From contig CAYQDM010000009.1 of assembly GCA_964416305.1 (NCBI GenBank), positions 1 through 64,000 on the forward strand: a stretch of 64,000 nucleotides of DNA, written 5' to 3'. A model generated the notes under the pieces. It did not search any database. It was not told the origin of the DNA and was given only the letters and a program-made list of their open reading frames with translations. The DNA is from Acidaminobacter sp964416305 (GTDB lineage Bacteria > Bacillota > Clostridia > Peptostreptococcales > Acidaminobacteraceae). The translations under genes and the position numbers were made by a program. Shown piece by piece: positions 17,183-25,166 of the stretch (positions are counted from its first letter, which is position 1; each line of letters opens with the position of its first letter).

Positions 17183-18838
17183 TCAGCCGAGCATGATAAT
17201 CCGATGATCCGGGTCGAGCGGTACCTCATTGATCAGAAAATCGATCAAGGAATCGCCGCTCTGCGCGTAGTACTGGAGGATGGACAAAGTCCGTTCCTGA
17301 AGGTGTCCGCCCGGCATAAGCTGAGCTTCTACAGCGGTCAGGTCTTGGGTGACTTGCTTGTGATTTCTTCTGTGAAAACGGTGGGCTTTTTCTTTCAGAT
17401 AGTTCATCTGCGCTTTGATGAGCCCGATATTCTTCTCAGAGAGTGACTCGAGGTCCGGACTGATCTCCAGAACTTTTTGAAGGAGGGTTCTGTACTCATC
17501 CTCAAATTTCTCTATATAATTGTCAAACAGGGTGTCAATTCTGACCTCATCCCGAAGATCCAGAAGATGATCCCGGATGGCGCTGATGCCGCACATCAGA
17601 ACATTTTCCGGAGACAGGTCATAATGGTTCAGCACCTCTGTGACATCTTTCTGGACCAGCGTAAAGTTTTCTCTCGGGTACAAAACCGGCGCCCGTCTGC
17701 CAAATACATGGTAAACTTTGTCCAGTTGAGCGTAATAGTTAAGTTCCCCAGGTCCCGCCACATAGGCCAGGGTCGGCAGCAAAACATCCTGAACGACGGG
17801 CCTGAGCACCACATTGGTGCTGAAGTCCTGAGGTCTTTGCGTTATACGGTCGAGAAGCACCTCTTTGGAATATCTGATCTGCTGACCGCCGTGCTCACAA
17901 AAGTAGCCCTCATGATCGCTGCGAAGTGCCAGACGTTCCTCATGCTCATAGATAAAAAGCTGCAGACCTTCCGGATCAAACTCGATTGCTTTTTGATAGC
18001 CCAGGTTTTCGACGAGCTCGGTCTGCTGCCTTAAGGCGGCTGTGACAAGGGCCTGCCGTTCTACGGCCATTTTAAAGAAATTGGTTTCTATAGCCCTGAG
18101 CTCAGGAATCATTGGATCCAGCAACACCAGGCCGTAATCGTGAAACAAACGGCTCATGATGCGGCCGAACCAGTTGCTGAGGGAATCCTTGTCAATAAAG
18201 GTCGTCGACAGAAGTGATTCGAAATGGTCAATGGATTCATTTCCGGCAAAGTCGGACAAAATCTGCTCGATTGAGTGCTTGACGCTGTTGTTGGTTTCCA
18301 GATGACCCACAGACATCTTCTTGAGATTGACGCGCTTCAAAGACTTTCGGTCTGTCTTGTCGATTTCAACCTTTTTTAGTCTGCCGCCTGTTATATAGTG
18401 CGCAACTTTTATTTCATGAAAATCATGATCTTCAGAGGCAATCCAGAAGACCGGCACTACCGGCCTTCCAATTTCTGCTTCTAAGTTTTTTGCAAGCTTC
18501 AGTGTCGTGATGGCCTTGTAAACCGTGTACAGCGCACCTGTGAAAATGCCTGCCTGCTGTCCCGTCACAACGACGACAGCGTCGCGCTGCTTCAATCTTT
18601 CGAGATTCTGCAGCGTCTTTTCTGAGCAGCCGAGGTTATGATTGTAGGTTTCCAGCGCCTTACACAGCGCTTCTCTGTCAATGGGCTGGTCCTCCAACTC
18701 TTTCAATCGGCGCAGAAAGCTCTCCGGATCGCGAAAATTTTTGCTGTAAAGGGACGCAGCGGTGTCATAGTGGTCAACGTAGGCACCGGCGAGCCCTTTG
18801 AAAATTTTAAATTGACTGGATTGTGCGCGAAGTTCCAT
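17183..18838 (-). CDS. bshC: Bacillithiol biosynthesis cysteine-adding enzyme
   Basis: It is the putative ligase that adds cysteine to glucosaminyl-malate, the last bacillithiol step. At 551 aa it has the full BshC (YllA) length. Family segments seen are VVTGQQAGIFTGALYTVYKAI near residue 95 (split here only for length) and VPVFWIASEDHDFHEI near residue 135, followed by LRPVVQDVLLPTLAYVAGPG near residue 345, with a long coiled coil near residues 435-500. The ATG follows AAAGGA. It is the first gene of a run ending at the TPR gene. The deacetylase bshB is not in the window. Confidence 0.93.
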   Translation of the reverse strand: MELRAQSSQFKIFKGLAGAYVDHYDTAASLYSKNFRDPESFLRRLKELEDQPIDREALCKALETYNHNLGCSEKTLQNLERLKQRDAVVVVTGQQAGIFTGALYTVYKAITTLKLAKNLEAEIGRPVVPVFWIASEDHDFHEIKVAHYITGGRLKKVEIDKTDRKSLKRVNLKKMSVGHLETNNSVKHSIEQILSDFAGNESIDHFESLLSTTFIDKDSLSNWFGRIMSRLFHDYGLVLLDPMIPELRAIETNFFKMAVERQALVTAALRQQTELVENLGYQKAIEFDPEGLQLFIYEHEERLALRSDHEGYFCEHGGQQIRYSKEVLLDRITQRPQDFSTNVVLRPVVQDVLLPTLAYVAGPGELNYYAQLDKVYHVFGRRAPVLYPRENFTLVQKDVTEVLNHYDLSPENVLMCGISAIRDHLLDLRDEVRIDTLFDNYIEKFEDEYRTLLQKVLEISPDLESLSEKNIGLIKAQMNYLKEKAHRFHRRNHKQVTQDLTAVEAQLMPGGHLQERTLSILQYYAQSGDSLIDFLINEVPLDPDHRIIMLG

Positions 18839-18972
18839 AGTATACGTCCTTTGACTGTTGTGACATTATTATGTCGCTATTTTATGGTGCAGCTTGATTA
18901 TGTGTCTGTTTTCCGATGTGATTTAGTGTCATTTGTTTAACTTCGTCAGTTATCCTTTATTATACCATAAAC

Positions 18973-19015
18973 AAGCCGGTCAACGCGCCCTTTAAAGGGT
19001 GAGATTGACCGGCTT
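18973..19015 (-). terminator. Terminator after argS
   Basis: The arms AAGCCGGTCAA (18973-18983) and TTGACCGGCTT (19005-19015) are perfect inverted repeats, with CCCTTTAAAGGG in the loop. On the minus strand they are followed by GTTTATGG, a weak T-tract, so efficiency is uncertain. A TATAAT for bshC lies just beyond at 18958-18963. Confidence 0.6.
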
Positions 19016-19052
19016 ACGCTCGGACTCTGATCCGGTTATTCCGGAAGGTTGC

Positions 19053-20756
19053 CTACATTTTGACAGGCGCTTTGAGACTGATCAGGAACAGGGCATTTTT
19101 GATGGTTTGACGCGTCGCGTCGACCAGCGCCAGTCGCGCCGTTGACAAGACCGCATCCTCAGACAGGATTGGATTGTCATGATAGAACCGGTTGAACTCC
19201 TGTGCCAGATTGACGACATAGCGCGTGATTAAGGATGGCTCATATTTCTCAGCCGCATCGCTGACGATTTCAGGGAACTGACGGATCAGTTTGACGACCT
19301 CGCTGGTTGCGTTGTCAGAAAGCTTGCTGAAGTCCACAGGCTGCTCGAGAAGCTGGGTAGCTGCTTTTCTGAGGACGCTGCAGGCACGGGCGTGGGTGTA
19401 CTGAACATATGGCCCTGTCTCCCCGTCAAAGGAAAGGGTCTTGTCAAGGCTGAAGGTGTAGTCCTTGATCCGGTTGTTCGAAAGTTCCTGGAACACGACT
19501 GCGCCGATACCGACTTGCGCCGCGACCTCGTCTTTGTGTTCGAGATTCGGATTTTTGTCCGCAATGATTTCCTTCGTCTTTTCAACGGCTTTCTTTAAAA
19601 CCTCTTCGAGGAAGACCACACGGCCTTTGCGGGTCGACAGGGATCCCTCTTCCAGAGCCACGGTGCCAAACTCAACGTGGATACAGTCTTTCACCCAGTC
19701 GTAGCCCATCAGCTCAACGACTTTCATCCACTGCTGGAAATGCAGCTTTTGAGGCGCTCCGACGACGTAGACATTCTTGTCAAAGTTATAATGTTTCTTT
19801 CTGTAGAGGGCCGCCGTGATGTCGCGGGTCAGGTAAAGCGTGGAGCCGTCTTTTTTGGTGATGAGCGCCGGCGGCATGCCGTACGGCTCCAAGTCGACGA
19901 TCTCAGCGCCCTCAGACACTTTCATGATGCCCTTTTGACGCATTTCATCAAGAACGGCCGGCATTTTGTCGGAATAGAAACTCTCGCCCGCGTAGGAATC
20001 AAAGTGGACGTCCAGCATGCCGTAAACGCGGCTGAACTCCTTCAGACTGATGTCCCTAAACCACTCCCAGAGGGCATAGGCTTCAGGGTCGTTGTCCTCC
20101 AGACGCTTGAACCAGCCTCTCGCTTCGTCTTCCAGGGCGGGGTTGCTCTCCGCCTCATCGTGGAACTTCACGTAGATCTTGAGGAGCTCCGGGATTGGGT
20201 CTGCTTCAATGGTGTCTTTGTCGCCCCAGAGCTTGAACGCGACGATCAGCTTGCCGAACTGCGTGCCATAGTCTCCCAGGTGATTTATGCCAATGGTATT
20301 GTAACCCAAAAACTTATGAATCCTGTAAAGAGAATTTCCGATCATAGTACTGCGGATATGCCCCATATGGAACGGTTTAGCGATGTTGGTGGACGAAAAC
20401 TCAACAATGACGGTCTTGCCTTCGCCTTTGGTAGAGGAGCCGTAGAGATCTCCAAGCTCAAGAACGTCCTTCAGAACATCCTCGGCGAGCTGAGCTTTGT
20501 CCATGGTAAAGTTGACATAGGCACTTGCCGCCTCAACTTTTTCGTAGAGCGGATCACCGGATACTTTTTCCGCCAGCTCAGCGGCGATCAAGTTTGGCGC
20601 CTTTTTCAGCGCCTTCGCATATCTGAAGCACGGAAACGCAAAATCGCCCATGTCAGTGTACTTGGGCAGTTCAATGAGCGCCATAATCTCTTCTTCTGTA
20701 GCTATTTCAAGATGTGGCGCCAAATGTGACGCAATTATTTTTCTGTAGTCCTTCAT
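19053..20756 (-). CDS. argS: Arginyl-tRNA synthetase
   Basis: Class I synthetase charging tRNA-Arg. The length is 567 aa from ATG 20754-20756, which has CTGGAGGG upstream. The frame is open further to 20924, but that part is T-box leader. The N-terminal Add1 domain is followed by the HIGH-type motif FHMGHIRSTMIGNSLYR near residue 130, and the anticodon-binding DALR domain at the C-terminus ends LISLKAPVKM. Expression is expected to respond to uncharged tRNA-Arg through the leader at 20860-21110. Confidence 0.97.
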   Translation of the reverse strand: MKDYRKIIASHLAPHLEIATEEEIMALIELPKYTDMGDFAFPCFRYAKALKKAPNLIAAELAEKVSGDPLYEKVEAASAYVNFTMDKAQLAEDVLKDVLELGDLYGSSTKGEGKTVIVEFSSTNIAKPFHMGHIRSTMIGNSLYRIHKFLGYNTIGINHLGDYGTQFGKLIVAFKLWGDKDTIEADPIPELLKIYVKFHDEAESNPALEDEARGWFKRLEDNDPEAYALWEWFRDISLKEFSRVYGMLDVHFDSYAGESFYSDKMPAVLDEMRQKGIMKVSEGAEIVDLEPYGMPPALITKKDGSTLYLTRDITAALYRKKHYNFDKNVYVVGAPQKLHFQQWMKVVELMGYDWVKDCIHVEFGTVALEEGSLSTRKGRVVFLEEVLKKAVEKTKEIIADKNPNLEHKDEVAAQVGIGAVVFQELSNNRIKDYTFSLDKTLSFDGETGPYVQYTHARACSVLRKAATQLLEQPVDFSKLSDNATSEVVKLIRQFPEIVSDAAEKYEPSLITRYVVNLAQEFNRFYHDNPILSEDAVLSTARLALVDATRQTIKNALFLISLKAPVKM

Positions 20757-20859
20757 GTGATTCCCTCCAGGTAAGTTAACTATTTTATGGTCATTAAACC
20801 GTTCTTCCGTCATTGTCCTGCTGCTGCGCTTTGTAGCTGACAGTGCCCTCAGATGCCGT

Positions 20860-21110
20860 AAAATCAAAAACGCCTCTATCCAGGGATAGAGACGATTCAA
20901 CCGCGTTACCACTCTAATTGACATCCCGGGTAATGGGATGTCCTCTCAGATCCTGTAATGGCGGATTCACCAGCGCGCTCAGCGTGTTTTCGCCTGACGC
21001 ACGTCTCCGGGGCGCGATTTCGCGGACTAGCCCATGTCATCCTCCCACCCTCGATGACTCGCTGAAAAAGACTCAATCTGCTACTTTCCCCTTCAAAGAC
21101 ACTTTAGCAT
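20860..21110 (-). promoter_or_regulatory. T-box leader of argS
   Basis: On the minus strand the T-box element reads TAGAGTGGTAACGCG (20902-20916). It is followed by an intrinsic terminator CGTCTCTATCC-CTG-GATAGAGGCG-TTTTTGATTTT (20860-20894). Upstream, AGTA, GGTGGGAG and the GC-rich Stem I elements are visible to about 21090. Uncharged tRNA-Arg would favour the antiterminator. I could not assign the specifier codon with confidence. Confidence 0.88.
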
Positions 21111-21172
21111 CTTAATACACTGCATTTGTTAATCAGTTTACCACAGCCGCTCACGAGAATCAAGGGATGCCC

Positions 21173-21201
21173 TTGAACACGCGGTGTCTCTTTGTTATCA
21201 T
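21173..21201 (+). promoter_or_regulatory. Promoter of the rhomboid gene
   Basis: TTGAAC (21173-21178), a 17-bp spacer and TATCAT (21196-21201), with a short leader to the ATG at 21225. Confidence 0.5.
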
Positions 21202-21224
21202 GGAGATACTGTGAGGTGTCCGCC

Positions 21225-22064
21225 ATGATTTTAGAGCAAACCAAGAAACCCCTGTTTTTAAGTCATATTCTGATTATGATAAATGTGGCTGTCTTTTTAA
21301 TAATGATGTTTTTTGATTCAAGTTTATCGACGCTGACGCTGATTCGCTTTGGCGCCAAGATCAACTACCGGATTGCGGATCTGGAACTTTACCGTTTAAT
21401 CACACCAATGTTTCTCCACGCCAACCTCCTGCACCTCGGCTTCAACAGCTATGCCCTGCATTTGTTTGGCCGCGACACGGAGATGATCTTTGGCAGGACC
21501 CGCTTTCTGATCATTTATTTCGCTGCCGGCATCACTGGGACCGTAGGCAGTTTTCTCCTCAATGACAATATTTCTGTAGGTGCCTCCGGTGCCATCTTCG
21601 GTCTGATTGGGGCAAACCTTTATTTGTTCACACTGAATAAGGATGTTTATAGAAGAATCTTTGGAAATGATATTTTCGTACTGCTTGGCATCAACGTGGC
21701 TTACGGTTTTGTGAATCCCATGATTGACAATACGGCCCATCTGGCCGGTCTTTTGGGCGGGTTCCTGGCAGCCTGGTCCGTGGGTTACCGTTACCAGGTC
21801 AAGTACACCTGGAAAAACTGGGGTGCTCGGCTTGCCCTTGTCTTGACAGTCGCGGCATCTCTAACTTTTGGTCTGCCCGCCTATAGATCCTCTGCAGAAT
21901 ACTTTTATAAAAAAGGTTATTTTTCCGCGGTAGACGGCCAGATCACAATAGCCCTCGATGCCCTTAAAACCGGCGAACAGCGTTTTCCTGAGGATGACCG
22001 CTTTCCTTCCCTCATCGCTGAGATTGAAAAACTTATTCAGGAACTTAATTTGAACAGCAACTAA
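21225..22064 (+). CDS. Rhomboid-family intramembrane serine protease
   Basis: 279 aa and the only plus-strand gene in the first 45 kb. About six to seven transmembrane helices are present. The catalytic Ser lies in VGASGAIFGLIGAN near residue 125, and the catalytic His in NTAHLAGLLGGFLAA near residue 173. The HxxxN oxyanion element is probably HLGFNSYALHLFG near residue 70. A ~60-residue soluble tail after the last helix resembles a single TPR-like hairpin. The ATG at 21225 follows GAGGTG; an upstream TTG frame start at 21192 overlaps the promoter. Confidence 0.92.
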   Translation: MILEQTKKPLFLSHILIMINVAVFLIMMFFDSSLSTLTLIRFGAKINYRIADLELYRLITPMFLHANLLHLGFNSYALHLFGRDTEMIFGRTRFLIIYFAAGITGTVGSFLLNDNISVGASGAIFGLIGANLYLFTLNKDVYRRIFGNDIFVLLGINVAYGFVNPMIDNTAHLAGLLGGFLAAWSVGYRYQVKYTWKNWGARLALVLTVAASLTFGLPAYRSSAEYFYKKGYFSAVDGQITIALDALKTGEQRFPEDDRFPSLIAEIEKLIQELNLNSN

Positions 22065-22069
22065 TTCAA

Positions 22070-22109
22070 TTGGGTGACGCGGACAACTTTTAATTTGGTG
22101 ACGCGGACA
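22070..22109 (+). repeat. Two direct copies of GGTGACGCGGACA
   Basis: GGTGACGCGGACA occurs at 22073-22085 and 22097-22109, 24 bp apart, each within TT-rich flanks, directly after the rhomboid stop. No transposase is near. It may be a remnant of mobile-element ends; origin unknown. Confidence 0.55.
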
Positions 22110-22153
22110 GTTTCAAAAAAAGTGCCAGAGCTTGACACAATTCACTACAATTC

Positions 22154-22197
22154 AAAAAACCTCCGCAGGGTGAGCAATCACGCCGCGGAGGTTTTTT
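22154..22197. terminator. Bidirectional terminator between rhomboid and DUF523 genes
   Basis: AAAAAACCTCCGC (22154-22166) and GCGGAGGTTTTTT (22185-22197) are perfect inverted repeats with T-runs on both strands, between convergent genes. Confidence 0.85.
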
Positions 22198-22206
22198 CCA
22201 TGTAGT

Positions 22207-22677
22207 TTATATCAGCGCCTTCTCCGAAATCACACCTATACCCTGATCTCTCAGCAACCTCACCGTCAGTCCCATTCCCGGAATTTTTACGCCCGTAAAC
22301 GTGCCATCATAGATCAGGCCGCTCCCGCAGGAAGGGCTGCCTTCTTTCAGGATTGCGGCCTCGAGCTTCAGCAATTTGAAAATCTCAAGGGTTTCCTCAG
22401 CGCCGCGCTGAAAGCTTTCTGTCACATCCAGCCCATCTTTAGTGATGACCCTGCCATTCAAAATCTCGGCAGGAGCCCGCGGCGGCGTCAGTCCGCCCAG
22501 CTGCTCCGGGCATACAGGGATCAGTGTGAACCTCTCAGCTAATTGTCTGACTGCCTCTTCCGCGTAGTTGCTGGTTCCGTCATATTTACAGCGGACCCCC
22601 AAAAGGCACGCCGACACACCAATCCGCGTCCCAACCGGCAGTGTCTGAAGGTCGAAATCCAACTTTAGATCCACCAA
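22207..22677 (-). CDS. DUF523 family protein
   Basis: 156 aa. It shows the DUF523 (YbbK) pattern: GVSACLLGVRCKYDG near residue 20, PVCPEQLGGLTPPRAPAEI near residue 55 and KEGSPSCGSG near residue 113. These four conserved cysteines suggest a metal or cluster site, but no function is established. The start is TTG (22675-22677) or the adjacent GTG (22672-22674); GGAGG is 6 or 9 nt upstream respectively. It follows mutS2 by 33 nt and is probably the last gene of a U32-mutS2-DUF523 transcript. Confidence 0.85.
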   Translation of the reverse strand: MVDLKLDFDLQTLPVGTRIGVSACLLGVRCKYDGTSNYAEEAVRQLAERFTLIPVCPEQLGGLTPPRAPAEILNGRVITKDGLDVTESFQRGAEETLEIFKLLKLEAAILKEGSPSCGSGLIYDGTFTGVKIPGMGLTVRLLRDQGIGVISEKALI

Positions 22678-22710
22678 ATCTCACCTCCGAAAAATCCGGT
22701 TAACCCACAC

Positions 22711-25083
22711 CTACTTAAGTTCCAGTACCGTAACCCCAATGCCGCCTTCTCCATATGCGCCATCCCGTGCCGTCTTGACATGAGGATGACTCCTGAAATA
22801 AGGCTTGAGTCCGGCCTTGAGCGCCCCGGTACCAATACCGTGAATAATCCTGACCGTCTTGAGATTGGCAAGACAGGCATCATCCAGATATTTATCCAGC
22901 TCCGCCATAGCTTCCTCAACGTTCAGACCTCTAAGATCAATTTCTGTCCTGGCATTCAGACTCTTTGTTTCAAATCCACGGCCACCGCCTTTTGACTGAC
23001 GCTTAGTCTGAGCTGACTTCTCTTCAATCTTCTTCAGATTGCTGACATTAACACTGATTTTCATGATCCCGACCTGCACCATCAGATCCCCACTTGCATC
23101 CGGCAAGGTCACGACATTGCCTCGTTGATTCAGGTGGACCAGCTGGACAAGATCTCCAAGCTTGAGATTTTTAGGCGGCTCCACCTCATAAAGATCCTCG
23201 AGCAGCGGTGTTTGCAGGTCATCCATGTTTGACTTCAGCTTGCGTCTGAGTTCCTCAACCCTTCGGAGGTGATCTTTGGAAAGACCGCCGGAAATGTCAC
23301 GGAGCTCCTTCGCGAGAGCATCGGCTTCTTCCTTGGCCTCTTTTAAAAGCTTGCGCGCTTCTTCCTTCGCCTCCCGGATCAACTTGGCCCGCTGCTCGGC
23401 AATCTTTTCATCCTTTTCTTCGAGGGTCTTTCGCAGTTTTTCCGCTTCAATCCTCATGCGAACCGCCTCATCCCGTTCCGCTTCTGAGGTTTTTCGGTTG
23501 TATTCGATCTTCGCCAGCACATCCTCAAAAGCTATGGCATTGGTCTCAATCCAGGTTTTTGCGCTCTCAATGATTTCTTTGCTGAGACCAAGCTTTCGTG
23601 AGATTTCAAAAGCATTGGACTTGCCCGGGACGCCAATCAGCAGCTTGTAAGTCGGACTTAAAGTCTCGACATCAAATTCCACGCTGGCATTTTCGACCCC
23701 AGGGGTCACCAGCGCAAACTCTTTCAGCTCGCTGTAGTGGGTCGTCGCCACAGTGGTGACTTTCCAGGCAAACAGCTTAGTCAGAATCGCCTTAGCCAAA
23801 GCCGCGCCTTCAGTTGGATCCGTTCCGGCGCCAAGCTCGTCAAAGAGCACCAGAGAATTGGCATCCACATGGTTGAGGATGTCCACAATATTGGTCATAT
23901 GGGACGAGAAGGTGGAGAGACTCTGCTCAATGGACTGCTCATCTCCAATATCCGCGAAGACCTGATCGAAAACCGCGATTTTCGAGCCATAATCTGCCGG
24001 AATGTGGAGGCCGCACTGAGTCATCAGCGTCAGCAGGCCGACAGTCTTAAGCGTCACCGTTTTACCGCCGGTGTTCGGGCCGGTGATCAGCAGCGTCTTG
24101 AAATTCTCCCCGATCCAGAAATTTGTCGGTACGACCACTTTTGGATCAATCAAAGGGTGGCGCCCATTTTTAAGCCTGATCTTACCCTCGCGGTTGAGCT
24201 CCGGCGAGGTCGCCTTCATTTTGTGAGCCAGTTTACCCTTGGCCAGAATAAAGTCGAGCTGAACCAGTGTTTCCTGATTCGACAGCAGCGTGTCTGCGAC
24301 CTCAGCTACCTCAGCCGTAATCTCTGTGAGGATTCTGACAATCTCCTCCTGCTCCTTCAGCCTGAGTTCCTTCAAGCCGTTGTTGAGCTCCACGACCGCA
24401 AACGGTTCAATGTATAGCGTCGAGCCGCTCCCGGACTGGTCGTGAACCAGACCTTTGATCATGTGCTTGTACTCATTTTTAACCGGTACCACAAAGCGGT
24501 CCTGGCGAATGGTCACCAACGCGTCCTGCAGGTACTTTTGGTTTGACGTATCTCGGATAATGGAATCCAGCTTATTTCGTATCGCCTGGTGCTTGTTCTC
24601 GATCTCTCTTCGAATCTTTCGCAGCTCATGGCTGGCGTTGTCGGAGACCAGATTTTCACCCAGGATGGCATTATTGATAGTGTCTTCGAGTGGTTTGACG
24701 GGTACAAGACCATCGGCCAAGCTCTTGAGAATAGGCATTTCACTGCCTTCACCGGCATTTTTCGCTATAAACTGCTTCACATTTCTGGCAGTTCTCAGCG
24801 TATCCGAGACCTCCATCAACTGTCCTGGCGACAAAAATGACCCTATGGCTGAGATTTTCGCATGAGCCCTCAAATCGTGAACCGGACCAAAAGGTGGACT
24901 GGAATGGCGCATGATCAGTGCGCTCGCTTCGTCCGTTTCATTCAGTCTGTCACGGACTTCGCCAAAATCGCCGCTGGGCTCAAGGTCGAGGACCCTTTCA
25001 CGGGTTAAACCGCAGGAAACGAGCTCCGCCAGCATGGCTATGATTTTGGGCAGCTCAAGAACACGTATAGATCTGGGATTCAT
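22711..25083 (-). CDS. mutS2: Endonuclease MutS2
   Basis: MutS2 acts on recombination intermediates and, in Bacillus, on stalled ribosomes; it is not part of mismatch repair. 790 aa is the family length. The order is an N-terminal core/clamp (1-320), ATPase with Walker A GPNTGGKTVTLKTVG near residue 338 and Walker B LVLFDELGAGTDPTEGA near residue 415, a charged coiled coil (residues 515-615), a KOW-like linker, and a C-terminal Smr nuclease domain with DLRGLNVEEA and RIIHGIGTGALK. The ATG at 25081-25083 has AGGAGGG. Confidence 0.96.
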   Translation of the reverse strand: MNPRSIRVLELPKIIAMLAELVSCGLTRERVLDLEPSGDFGEVRDRLNETDEASALIMRHSSPPFGPVHDLRAHAKISAIGSFLSPGQLMEVSDTLRTARNVKQFIAKNAGEGSEMPILKSLADGLVPVKPLEDTINNAILGENLVSDNASHELRKIRREIENKHQAIRNKLDSIIRDTSNQKYLQDALVTIRQDRFVVPVKNEYKHMIKGLVHDQSGSGSTLYIEPFAVVELNNGLKELRLKEQEEIVRILTEITAEVAEVADTLLSNQETLVQLDFILAKGKLAHKMKATSPELNREGKIRLKNGRHPLIDPKVVVPTNFWIGENFKTLLITGPNTGGKTVTLKTVGLLTLMTQCGLHIPADYGSKIAVFDQVFADIGDEQSIEQSLSTFSSHMTNIVDILNHVDANSLVLFDELGAGTDPTEGAALAKAILTKLFAWKVTTVATTHYSELKEFALVTPGVENASVEFDVETLSPTYKLLIGVPGKSNAFEISRKLGLSKEIIESAKTWIETNAIAFEDVLAKIEYNRKTSEAERDEAVRMRIEAEKLRKTLEEKDEKIAEQRAKLIREAKEEARKLLKEAKEEADALAKELRDISGGLSKDHLRRVEELRRKLKSNMDDLQTPLLEDLYEVEPPKNLKLGDLVQLVHLNQRGNVVTLPDASGDLMVQVGIMKISVNVSNLKKIEEKSAQTKRQSKGGGRGFETKSLNARTEIDLRGLNVEEAMAELDKYLDDACLANLKTVRIIHGIGTGALKAGLKPYFRSHPHVKTARDGAYGEGGIGVTVLELK

Positions 25084-25166
25084 GGTGCAACCCTCCTGAA
25101 TACTATTCTAAAAAAATTCAAATTGCTTTTGTACACTCATTAATAAAATGCACTGCTATCGCTGAC

